Source of the DNA: Phytoseiulus persimilis
Lineage: Eukaryota; Arthropoda; Arachnida; Mesostigmata; Phytoseiidae
NCBI GenBank assembly: GCA_037576195.1
Contig: CM075101.1
Span: 53,878,001-53,942,000, forward strand
Direction: 5' to 3'
DNA length: 64,000 nt
The notes under the pieces were generated by a model. That model saw nothing but the letters and a program-made list of their open reading frames with translations, did not search any database and was not told where the DNA came from. The position numbers were made by a program, and so were the translations under genes. Positions 36,001 to 46,639 of the stretch are shown one piece after another; within the stretch, counting starts at the first letter, position 1, and the number at the start of each line of letters is the position of its first letter.

Positions 36001-39000
36001 GGAATCAACCCTCCAGAGTTGGGAAGTAATGCTCAGATTGAGCCAGGAATCACCCCTCCAGAGTTGGAAAGTAATGCTCAGATTGACCCTGGAATCACCC
36101 CTCCAGAGTTGGGAAGTAATGCTCAGATTGACCCCGGAATCACCCCTCCAGAGTTGGAAAGTAATGCTCAGATTGAGCCAGGAATCACCCCTCCAGAGTT
36201 GGGAAGTAATGCTCAGATTGACCCCGGAATCAACCCTCCAGAGTTGGGAAGTAATGCTCAGATTGAGCCAGGAATCACCCCTCCAGAGTTGGAAAGTAAT
36301 GCTCAGATTGACCCTGGAATCACCCCTCCAGAGTTGGGAAGTGATGCTCAGATTGACCCCGGAATCACCCCTCCAGAGTTGGAAAGTAATGCTCAGATTG
36401 AGCCAGGAATCACCCCTCCAGAGTTGGGAAGTAATGCTCAGATTGACCCCGGAATCAACCCTCCAGAGTTGGGAAGTAATGCTCAGATTGAGCCAGGAAT
36501 CACCCCTCCAGAGTTGGAAAGTAATGCTCAGATTGACCCTGGAATCACCCCTCCAGAGTTGGGAAGTAATGCTCAGATTGACCCCGGAATCATCCCTCCA
36601 GAGTTGGAAAGTAATGCTCAGAATGAGCCAGGAATCACCCCTCCAGAGTTGGGAAGTAATGCTCAGATTGACCCCGGAATCAACCCTCCAGAGTTGGGAA
36701 GTAATGCTCAGATTGAGCCAGGAATCACCCCCCCCAGAGTTGGGAAGTAATGCTCAGATTGAGCCAGGAATCACCCCTCCAGAGTTGGGAAGTAATGCTC
36801 AGATTGACCCCGCAATCACCCCTGCAGAGTTGGGAAGTAATGCTCAGATTGACCCCGGAATCACCCCTCCAGAGTTGGAAAGTAATGCTCAGATTGGTCT
36901 CGGAATCACCCCTCCAGCGTTGGGAAGTAATGCTCAGATTGAGCCCGGAATCACCCCTCCAGAGTTGGGAAGTAATGCTCAGATTGGTCTCGGAATCACC
37001 CCTCCAGAGTTGGGAAGTAATGCTCAAATTGGTCTCGGAATCACCCCTCCAGAGTTGGAAAGTAATGCTCAGATTGACCCCGGAATCACCCCTCCAGAGT
37101 TGGGAAGTAATGCTCAGATTGACCCCGGAATCACCCCTCCAGAGTTGGAAAGTAATGCTCAGATTGGTCTCGGAATCACCCCTTCAGAGTTGGAACGTAA
37201 TGCTCAGATTGACCCCGCAATCACCCCTGCAGAGTTGGGAAGTAATGCTCAGATTGACCCCGGAATCACCCCTCCAGAGTTGGAAAGTAATGCTCAGATT
37301 GGTCTCGGAATCACCCCTCCAGAGTTGGGAAGTAATGCTCAGATTGAGCCCGGAATCACCCCTCAAGAGTTGGGAAGTAATGCTCAGATTGGTCTCGGAA
37401 TCACCCCTCCAGAGTTGGAAAGTAATGCTCAGATTGACCCCGTAATCACCTCTCCAGAGTTGGAAAGTAATGCTCAGATTGACCTCGGAATCACCCCTCC
37501 AGAGTTGGAAAGTAATGCTCAGATTGGTCTCGGAATCACCCCTCCAGAGTTGGAAAGTAATGCTCAGATTGACCCTGGAATCACCCCTCCAGAGTTGGGA
37601 AGTAATGCTCAGATTGGTCTCGGAATCACCCCCCCAGAGTTGGAAAGTAATGCTCAGATTGGTCTCGGAATCACCCCTCCAGAGTTGGAAAGTAATGCTC
37701 AGATTGACCCTGGAATCACCCCTCCAGAGTTGGGAAGTAATGCTCAGATTGACCCCGGAATCACCCCTCCAGAGTTGGAAAGTAATGCTCAGATTGGTCT
37801 CGGAATCACCCCTCCAGAGTTGGGAAGTAATGCTCAGATTGACCCCGGAATCAACCCTCCAGAGTTGGGAAGTAATGCTCAGATTGAGCCAGGAATCACC
37901 CCTCCAGAGTTGGGAAGTAATGCTCAGATTGAGGCAGGAATCACCCCTCCAGAGTTGGGAAGTAATGCTCAGATTGACCCCGGAATCACCCCTCCAGAGT
38001 TGGAAAGTAATGCTCAGATTGAGCCAGGAATCACCCCTCCAGAGTTGGGAAGTAATGCTCAGATTGAGCCAGGAATCACCCCTCCGGAGTTGGGAAGTAA
38101 TGCTCAGATCGACCCCGGAATCACCCCTCCAGAGTTGGAAAGTAATGCTCAGATTGAGCCAGGAATCACCCCTCCAGAGTTGGGAAGTAATGCTCAGATT
38201 GACCCCGGAATCAACCCTCCAGAGTTGGGAAGTAATGCTCAGATTGACCCCGGAATCAACCCTCCAGAGTTGGGAAGTAATGCTCAGATTGAGCCAGGAA
38301 TCACCCCTCCAGAGTTGGGAAGTAATGCTCAGATTGAGCCAGGAATCACCCCTCCAGAGTTGGGAAGTAATGCTCAGATTGACCCCGCAATCACCCCTGC
38401 AGAGTTGGGAAGTAATGCTCAGATTGACCCCGCAATCACCCCTGCAGAGTTGGGAAGTAATGCTCAGATTGACCCCGGAATCACCCCTCCAGAGTTGGAA
38501 AGTAATGCTCAGATTGGTCTCGGAATCACCCCTCCAACGTTGGGAAGTGATGCTCAGATTGAGCCCGGAATCACCCCTCCAGAGTTGGGAAGTAATGCTC
38601 AGATTGGTCTCGGAATCACCCCTCCAGAGTTGGAAAGTACTGCTCAGATTGACCCCGTAATCACCTCTCCAGAGTTGGAAAGTAATGCTCAGATTGACCT
38701 CGGAATCACCCCTCCAGAGTTGGAAAGTAATGCTCAGATTGGTCTCGGAATCACCCCTCCAGAGTTGGAAAGTAATGCTCAGATTGACCCCGGAATCACC
38801 CCTCCAGAGTTGGGAAGTAATGCTCAGATTGACCCCGGAATCACCCCTCCAGAGTTGGAAAGTAATGCTCAGATTGAGCCAGGAATCACCCCTCCAGGGT
38901 TGGATTCCGGGCTCAATCTGAGCATTACTTCCCAACTCTGGAGGGGTGATTCCGAGACCAATCTGAGCATTACTTCCCAACTCTGGAGGGGTGATTCCGG

Positions 39001-39133
39001 GGTCAATCTGACCATATTTTTCAAAATCAGAATGCTGACCCAGTGAAGGGAGAGAAAAGTGCCTCGATGGCAGGGAGCGCCGTCCAAGCGCGCGCAGCGC
39101 GGCCGACTCCAGTCGGCCAAAGGCCGGCTGGTT
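33031..39133. mobile_element. Inverted-repeat-bounded minisatellite element, 6.1 kb
   Basis: The two ends are near-perfect inverted copies. Reading inward from 33031 and, complemented, from 39133, both begin AACCAGCCGGCCTTTGGCCG. They stay aligned with about four mismatches over the first ~130 bases, then run into the same 45-bp repeats. The outer arm is packed with small palindromes (GGCCtttGGCC, CGACTggAGTCG, GCGCtGCGC). Between the arms lies the 45-bp array. The layout resembles a foldback-type or non-autonomous terminal-inverted-repeat element. No transposase frame is present and no clear target-site duplication is seen: the left flank ends CTATATAT and the right flank begins CCTTATA. The high arm similarity suggests recent origin or ongoing conversion. 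Confidence 0.7.
33151..39013. repeat. 45-bp minisatellite, about 130 copies
   Basis: Unit form GCTCAGATTG-N6-GGAATCACCCCTCCAGAG-TTGGRAAGTAAT, 45 bp. Variation is concentrated in the six bases after GATTG (GGTCTC, GACCCC, GAGCCC, GAGCCA and others) and in GGAAA versus GGGAA. Because 45 is a multiple of three and the unit lacks stops in several frames, reading frames over 1000 codons arise on both strands. On the plus strand they read as a 15-residue repeat (SNAQI-xx-GITPPELx), on the minus strand as QLWRGDSxxNLSITx. They have no start context, no other domain and no splice signals, so I treat them as artefacts of the array. The last ~110 bp (38905-39013) are in the opposite orientation to the rest. 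Confidence 0.97.
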
Positions 39134-39555
39134 CCTTATAAAGCCTCGGAAACGCTCTGCAACCCTTTTTGCTCGCTTCGGCCGTCCTCGCGGGATTCGA
39201 AAACGCGAAAATAGCCTCGAAAGCAGACATTGAACGGCGCAGACACCGGGCTTCCTGAGCCGCAATCAAGGAAGCCGGATATCTTCGTCGGACTCTCGAA
39301 AACCGGAGGAAATAACGTGTCCGGTGATTTCGAGTCTCGAGTCATCAGAAAATATCCTCGTCAGTGTCTGATCGAGCCAATGCCGCGGGTGTTCCTGCCG
39401 TGATAGGGATCTCGAGACATGCTACAAGAAACTGAATATCTTTGGGGCTGTCAGTCAGAATTCTTGTCGATTTTCTACTGATTTCGTCGTGCACTCCGAG
39501 GACGAGTCGTCAGAAGTGGTGACAGTGCTTTTCGATTTTTTCCCTTTCAGGAGTA
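39134..39555. other. spacer between two repeat structures
   Basis: 422 bases separating the minisatellite element from the large palindrome. No gene is visible. Just before the palindrome a pyrimidine tract ends TTTCAG. Confidence 0.5.
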
Positions 39556-40341
39556 CACGGTGGTCATTGTTAGTCGGTAAGTTTCTTACTTTCTCTTCTT
39601 TTGCTCATTGATCGGTCAAAAATTCCGATTCTGGACTTTTTTTTTGCATTCGACAGCTGGAAGGATGGCGCATCTTTTTCCCCTCGATTTTTGTGAATCG
39701 GTAGAAAACTGAATTTCGCAAATCGGCTCAAAGATTGCCTTTTTTTTTCAAGTTTTCTCAAAAAAACAGTCGGCAAACTTCTGAAGTCGACCGATCGAAT
39801 TCGTAAGTGTCAAGGTCGACGCAGGATAGGATGCTGCTCAAACGCCCAGCAACTCCAGATTTCTAGCTCAGGATCGGTGAGGAGGACGAAAGATCGTTTC
39901 ACCCTTGACCTCAAGATCGACCTCCTGACGGGATCGCGTCTTCTTTGCATTTCGGCCCGTAACTCCTCCAGGAAGCCGAATTCGGGAAAAGTCAAGGTTG
40001 AAACGATCTTTCGTTCTCCTCCCAGATCCTGAGCCAAAACTCTGGAGTTGCCGGGCGTTTGAGCAGCGTCCTATCCTGCGTCGACCTTGATACTTACGAA
40101 TTCGATCGGTCGACTTCAGAAGTTTGCCGACTGTTTTTGTGAGAAAACTTGAAAAAAAAGGCAATCTTTATTTGCGAAATCCAGTTTTCTGCCGATTCGA
40201 AAATCGAGAAGAAAAAGATGTGCCATCCTTCCAGGTATCGAAAGAAGAAGAAAAATCCAGAATCGGATAATTCTTTACCGATTTATGAGCAGAAGAAGAG
40301 AGACTAAGAAAATTCCCGACTTACGATGACCATCCTGTATA
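39556..40341. repeat. Large imperfect palindrome, ~790 bp
   Basis: Two arms of about 350-390 bp are inverted copies of one another around a centre near 39950. Paired positions add up to about 79900. The best run is 42 bases without mismatch: 39767-39808 against 40133-40092 (contains ACTTCTGAAGTCGACCGATC). Other matching blocks include GCAGGATAGGA-GCTGCTCAAACGCCC and CTGGAAGGATGG-GCACATCTTTTT, with small indels and substitutions. The centre (roughly 39911-39990) is unpaired. The structure could fold into a long hairpin. It resembles a MITE or foldback relic; no protein is encoded. Confidence 0.85.
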
Positions 40342-41390
40342 TCAGAGCTCCATCGATTCGCCGAGGTAGCCAATCTATTGTTCTCGACTGGATATAATAT
40401 ACCAGCGCGACCCATCGCGCTGCGCGATGGCGCAGGATTGTTCGAGCATTGGGAAAATACGGTTCCGGTCTCGAACGACCTGTAGTCCTACTTGTATTCC
40501 TTCCTGCGTCGCCTGATCGCGTCGGTGAGCCATGCGTTCCCGCTAGATTCCCAACCGAGGCGCTCGCACAATATCGCTTATAGTAGTCGGAAAGACGTAA
40601 CCTCAACGGGCGAAGCCACACTGAAACCTTACCTAGAGGATGCTCAACACCCATCTCGAATCCCACGCTCCACGCTTTCCCCCCAACCGAGTGATCAGGG
40701 CACCAACATGCGCACACGAATCGCTTCTTATAGACATAGATGAGCAAACGGACGTCGAAACTGAGAGGGGAGTAGGGGAGCGAACTGTTCCGGCGGATGA
40801 ACCAACGTCCGCCAGTATTCCGCGATGTTCCACAGGCGGGAAGCTCTTTGCGGCTGCTCCGTGGGAGGTAAAGTCTCGAAACCGCTGTTTTCCTCATTTC
40901 TCATTCCCGATTCCTCATTTCGCACTCATCGTTAGAGCAAACCACCATCGGACCCCGAAAAACACAAGTCGGTACGCGGCTCACATCCTCATAACCGATT
41001 CCTCGAGGTTTGCAACCAACGATTCATAAAAAAAAAACATTCCACACCCGTTCCTTCTATCGGCAACCTTAGCACTCTTTCACAATCTCAGCCGACCAGC
41101 AGTCTAGTAAAGGCTCAGAACCTGGGTCCGGGTTGATCATGGGCCCGTTATCCATCGCCAGGTGAAATGGATTCAATAATGTGTTAGTCCACAAAAATAC
41201 AGGTTGCTCAAGTGAGTCGAGGGCGTGAGTTCTACTCCATCATGGGGAGTGAACGCAAAGCAGAAGTTAAATCTTGATTGTCGCGTTGCGCGGACACGCG
41301 CCGAGTTAACGACCCACGACACTAGTATGATCGAGACATTCAGTGTGTACCACTCCGAAACGAATGTGCTGGATTGAAAAATAAGGATAT
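40342..41390. other. no gene supported
   Basis: A 197-codon minus-strand frame (40304-40897) runs from here into the palindrome, and a 129-codon plus-strand frame (40640-41029) overlaps it. Neither shows a motif, and the overlap with the inverted repeat argues against the first. Confidence 0.4.
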
Positions 41391-41396
41391 TTTATT
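41391..41396 (-). promoter_or_regulatory. poly(A) signal of trypsin-like protease 1
   Basis: TTTATT on the plus strand, AATAAA on the minus strand, 368 bases past the stop of the protease gene. Confidence 0.55.
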
Positions 41397-41763
41397 CCGC
41401 AATACAGAGCCATGATAATCTCCGTCGCAAGTCAGTTTCGCATAATAAAACATTCTCTCAACTCCTGCTTTGAGATTGCTGGAGCCGTACCCTCAGTCCG
41501 ATTCGATTGCATTGAACCCTCCCCTGACTACTCAACGATCCACTACCCTCGCATTTGTCACAGCAACTCGTAATGTCTGCCCTGGCATTTCTCGTTCCAC
41601 AGCTGGAGAGATTCGGAAAAATGGATCACCATAGAGATTCCGACCGAATCCTTGAGAGAATCCGCGGCCCTTTCCGGAATCGGTGAACACCGGACTTGGA
41701 TCGCCGGAAACTCAGGTAAGGCCATGACCGGGGACTCTCCGATTTCGCATCATTCAGATCGCC

Positions 41764-44101
41764 TCAGCCAACACTGGACAAGACACTCCCAAACACCGAG
41801 CTCAACCAGCTCGACGCTTGCGCTTTGTCCTTGTTGAATTCACTCCCGAACAATTCGCGCGCGAATTCTCTGAATTCTTCCATTTGACGAGCTGTAAATT
41901 GTTCCGCCAGCAACTGGCGGTCTTCCACTCTACCAAAGTGGAGAATATTCGCCGCTATCCACGGTAAATACATGACAACCTTGGTGTAAACTCCGGGGTA
42001 TTTACGTCGTCCGCAACCTAAACCCCAAGATACGATCCCGGCGACGTGGTAAGACTCGAGCACTTCGATGACGGCGGGGCCGCCGGAGTCGCCCTGGCAA
42101 GAGTCATGGCCTCCCTCGATGGTTTTAGCGCAGAACATGGTCGAATTGTCAAAAAGTTGTGGATAGACGGTCTTACAATCTGCGTCAGCTATTATGGGCA
42201 CCTGCGGGCCAGGAGGAAAAATGATTGCTTGAAAATTTGGAAATAATTCAAAATCTTTCGATATGTCTGATAGGAAATGAAACCAACTCCTTGGCAATTT
42301 CACGAAGATCACCTGTGTGTAAAGAAGTCGCGACGAAAGCTCTCCTTGCTCCGCCGTGGTTCCGAAGCCAGAGATTGATAGGAGATTCGTTCTCTGATTA
42401 TCCCAATGTTCCGCTGGTGGAAGACAGGCGGGGCCAGTTGATGGATTGAAAGCAACGGAAGAGTTGACTTGGACCAGAGCGATGTCGTGTTTCAGAGACA
42501 TCAAATCAGCTTTCCAATTGGGGTGAACAATGAACCTTTTCACCTGCAATCCCTGGGTGAATAATGCTGTCCAAGAAAGATCTCGAGCGATTCTGAAAGT
42601 ACAAGAAGTAAGAGTTCTGACCTTCCGGACTTGCACGTGTGAGACCTTCCCGACATCTTCCTTACGGAGGGCTCCGGTGATGAGTTGGAAAGTTCTGGGG
42701 TTCATATCTGCGACGCAATGAGCCGCTGTCAGAATGAAGTTTGGCGAAATCACAGCACCTCCACAAATCACACGACGGTTCCTTGAAGAGAATCATTTCG
42801 AGTCACTTCCTCCACGTTATTCTATGGTGGGTTCGAGAATCCTCCCTCTCAGCTGACAACGAGGCATCACGGGCTCGAGAAGAGATCATCGTCACTCGAC
42901 CCGAATATGCCCATCTTCCCAAAGCTCTGTACACGGGCGTCTCTCGGTACTACGGGAACTGAGTTCGGCAGAAGTTTTCCGAAGCATTCACTCATATCCA
43001 TAGGAGTCAAATCCTCAAGTCGCGAATCCGCCAGTGCAATACTCATGTGATCGAGAAGGAGCAGATACCACAGCAAAAGAAAATAAAATCATCCTGTGAC
43101 GAGGGAGTTGTTACCTCGATTGGGTAAATCGGGGCCGTAGATCTCAGAGTTCTCGACCGTTTCTCGAATCAGCTCTTGTTTTCCTGACACATCGATTCTT
43201 CGGATTTTCGTTCCGTTCCGCCGGTTGGGCTTTTTATATCAGCTCCGGGTCCTTGAAAATCCGTGCGCGTATACCTACGAGAGGACTATCGCTGACGAAA
43301 ACTGCTTTTGCTTTGGAGCCTCGGTCCCTGAGCAAAGAGACATCGAAGGTGGATATGGGCCACCTCCAAACTGTGAGAGTATTGTCTCACGTGATCCACA
43401 GTTCCTTTCGCACACGACACTTCAAAGTCTCCCGTGCGGGAGTCGATCTCGATCAGAGTTCAAGCTGAGGGAAGGGCTTGCGGCTAAATATCATGGAAAT
43501 CCGAGAAGTTGATACAACAGAAGCACAATAGCTGATCCAAGGGAATGACAGTTGGCAGATTCCGAATCTTCGACTCCACTTCACCTCAACCTAGTTCATA
43601 ACTAGCTTGGAAAGTTTCCGCTGTCGAGAAATCCGGAATGGAAACACATTCGCTGCTTCCGCTTCGAAGTCACTAGTCGACCAAGATTGCCGCGGGGTTG
43701 GAGATTGTAGTTCCAGGAGTTGATTTCGAGAAATGTCTTCAACAGAAAACTCGAGAGGCGTCGCGTTCTGCCAACGAATCAAGTCCGCTCAAAGGCTCCC
43801 GTTGAAATCCTCCCGAGCTTGGTAATGAGGGCTCGTGAGCCCACGCCAGCAGCGAAAACTCGTATAGGAGTGAAAATCCCAGTTGGAGAACAGCGTCGGA
43901 AAAGAGGTCTAACTGAGTCGGAGCATACCTCCCCAACATCACTTGCCAAGGGAACTGGCCCTCTTCGGCGGGAATTCCTCCCACGATGCGCCCGTTCCGA
44001 TGTCGCGACACAGCTTTCCCACAAGTTTCCGTCGAAACCCGGAGAATGAACAAGCTCTCTATCAACATCGCGACGAACACTGTCCACTTTTTTGTTTCCA
44101 T
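41764..44101 (-). CDS. Secreted trypsin-like serine protease 1 with C-terminal tail
   Basis: S1-family endopeptidase, expected to be secreted as a zymogen and to cut after Arg/Lys. Exons 44101-43929, 42781-42622, 42543-42313 and 42201-41764 (all GT-AG, phases 2, 0, 0) give 333 residues. Two short introns are themselves partly open, so a raw frame reads through them. A hydrophobic signal peptide (residues ~1-24) comes first. A short propeptide with one Cys follows, then the activation site R38|IVGG. The catalytic triad is His79 (LTAAHC), Asp131 (KHDIALV) and Ser227 (CQGDSGGP). Asp221, six residues before the serine, is the S1-pocket Asp of trypsins. SWGLGCG shapes the pocket. After the domain (WIAANI) there is a ~59-residue Gln/Glu/Phe-rich tail ending SSVFGSVLSSVG, which ordinary trypsins lack. 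Protease 2 at 61430-62667 is a paralogue in the same orientation. Confidence 0.93.
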
Positions 44102-44143
44102 CTCCGAAAGTTATCAGTGATGTATGCTACCCTCAAAGCCGAA

Positions 44144-44151
44144 CTTATATA
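44144..44151 (-). promoter_or_regulatory. TATA box of protease 1
   Basis: On the minus strand this reads TATATAAG, ending 42 bases before the ATG at 44101. That spacing suits a short 5' leader and focused initiation, as is common for secreted-protease genes. Confidence 0.6.
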
Positions 44152-44159
44152 TGGAATAT

Positions 44160-46639
44160 GAACATGCGGGAGGGCCTGAAAGGCCAAGGTCGAATGTGGA
44201 CGTCAACATGAGATTGAAATTGGGTGAACAATGGTTTAGGCGGGCGAACAATGTCATGTGGGTCAATAGCATGAAATTACAAGGTTGAGCGTTGCCAGGA
44301 CACCAATCACCGAAATACTTGAGCAAGGAACGTGCTCAACCTCCTATCCGTAACGATAGCGCGCTCGCGTTTCGAAGATTACTTGTCTGCGAGAGTCGTT
44401 TGGTGCCGCATCGAGGCTATGCAGTCATTTCAGATGGACGAAGTGACGAGAGTATCGTCACCCACATGCCACATCCACGACCTGAGAGCATTCGTTTGAT
44501 CTTTGTTGAGCATGATGTTCTTACGAGTCGAGCAGCCCGAAACGAGGCGAGGCATGCAGACGGTATCTCAATGCGATACAAAGATGAAAGATCCCACGTC
44601 GCAGATGGTTCAAGTGAGGGCGAGCTTCTAAATATGCACAATTCTCTGTGAACAAATATCTCTCTACATCGGATACTTGAGCGCGGGCACCGTCTTTCGA
44701 ATATACACCACTTCTCTGTGAGTCCACGTGCAGGCCTATTCTCTTGATTGATTGAATGACTGCTCCCGATGCTCAATACCCTCGTTGGCTCTCGGTGACA
44801 CTCTACGGTGATCCAACGTCGCGGCGTCTCTTCCACATCCGTTGCATCTGTCATTGGGATTTCACGACCCGTGATATGCAGTTTGTGTAACTCCTCGATG
44901 ACGGCGGAAGGAGCGAAACTTGTTGGCGCTCCGAAAACGGCATCGTTCGGTTCTGATCTTGTCGATCTTTGCGAGTCTCAGCGACAGATGGTGACACCCA
45001 GTACCTCAACTTTTCCCTCTCCTCGCTCTTGATGCCCTCTTGATAGGGCCCTAATCCTCTGTAGTGTTCGGACAAGAACCTGATCGATACTCGTCCTCAA
45101 GAGTTTCTGGTAACACTCGATTGGACTCTGCTGGTTCTTCATTCTTCCAGATGAGAAAGTTTGCTTCTAGCCCCACCTCTTCCGCAAAACTCGGTTGGAT
45201 AATGATTTCTGCATGAATATACCAGGTCTATGCATATGAAATCGGATAATCCTCGAGAATACTGAGAGAAAAAATTCCGGTTTCGTATACATAGACCTGG
45301 TACAGGGCGAATAGTGTTACGAAGCAGACGCGCGAAAAAGTGGAGCGAGGAAGGTGGTGTGGAGCGGCAGTCGCCCGACCGATGCATCCTGATTTGAAGA
45401 ATGTTGCTCTCAAAATCTTGCACCAGTTGCGCAATCCGCAGTCTTGGCTGTCTATTGACTGATTGGGCTCGCTGAGCTAGTGCTGCAACCTGCAATCCAT
45501 CCATCGATGGATTGTCGTAAGTGTGCACTGTTCGGCAGTGAACTCAAGCAACCGTTGGGCCCGCATCCAACTGGATCAGTGCCGTTTCGTAGGTCGAAGA
45601 CAACTTTGTTAACACGACTGAAAAATAAATAACCGGGTCTCCCACGATCAATTAATGCTTCTCGAGGCGAGTGGCCACAGAGAACAATGGGAGTGGATTA
45701 CTGTTGTACACCTTTTCGTCGGTCAAGAGGCCCTCAGAATCTTCCTCCGAGGATGAATAGTATTAAGTCGAACTTCGAAGAGAACCATCATATAATCATT
45801 GCCATCGAATATCCGCGAGGGAACCTGGTGTTGCTTTCATGACACGTCAGAGTCCTGTAATCCTTATGCTGGCGGCACGTCCAGAAAATAATCCAAACGA
45901 AAGGAGATCCGTTCGTTCATCCGCCCCTGCACATAATGGCCCACCGCCCCCATCTCTCGGCTGGGCCAATTTTTCCTTGTTCTGATAGCGTCGAGAACGC
46001 GCTGGAGGACTCTCGCACAAGCAATCGTCCAATACCGGAGGCAGAATGCTCTGGTTCGATCCGGACGGGCTAAACCTGTTTGTCGTCGGACATGTCGCTC
46101 CCTATCACCTCCGTGCAACAAAATCAGGAGCAGCTGTGGCGGCTCGAAATTGTAATCATCATCGCTTTCGATGCTCTGCCGCCTACCTGGCCGTCGTACA
46201 CGGTTCCCGCTTGCCGGTAGAGAAACGGACACAGTGAAAAAAAAGACGAATATCGCCGTTACGTCCAACAACCTTGAACTGTCGAGGTCACGAGTGGGTT
46301 TTATCGATATTTTGCCAGATATTTTTCGAGCTCCCACGTTACGGGATATCCGGGACGATGTTCGGACGCAAAACATGCCTCTGAAGTAGCGTTCTACTGG
46401 TTCTGACCAGGGCAAACACGGTGACAATGAGTACACTAGACGGGTCAGTTCCAGAAGGATCATACGCTGTCGCCTCGCACATTGGTACGCGGGAATACCT
46501 AGATCTTACGCGACTTCTGTCCTTGAAGCGGAGTTGATTGAAATTCAGCTCGACCCCTGAAAATTCAAAAAAACGAAGTCGTGAACACTCGAAGAACTGA
46601 GTCTAGTACGCGTTCTCCTATCCGAAACCTATTTTGAGT
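44160..46639. other. no gene supported
   Basis: Short overlapping frames on both strands (for example 44292-44651 +, 44417-44854 -, 45864-46463 -). One minus-strand piece near 46095-46220 (RRQSIESDDDYNFEPP, between CCGGCAAG and GGAG|GTGATAG) could be an isolated exon, but nothing joins to it. A hairpin-forming inverted repeat lies at 45220-45302. Confidence 0.4.
45220..45302. repeat. Inverted repeat with 57-bp loop
   Basis: TACCAGGTCTATG (45220-45232) and its exact complement CATAGACCTGGTA (45290-45302). The pairing continues inward for several more bases with mismatches. The meaning is unknown. Confidence 0.8.

Noticed and set aside
33184-39046. Frames of 1188, 1095, 693 and 577 codons with 15-residue repeats
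   Set aside because: They arise because the 45-bp minisatellite is a multiple of three and stop-free in several frames on both strands; there is no start, leader or non-repeat domain.
33000-39140. CRISPR-like array
   Set aside because: Directly tandem 45-bp units with no spacers, in a spliceosomal-intron genome; it is a minisatellite.
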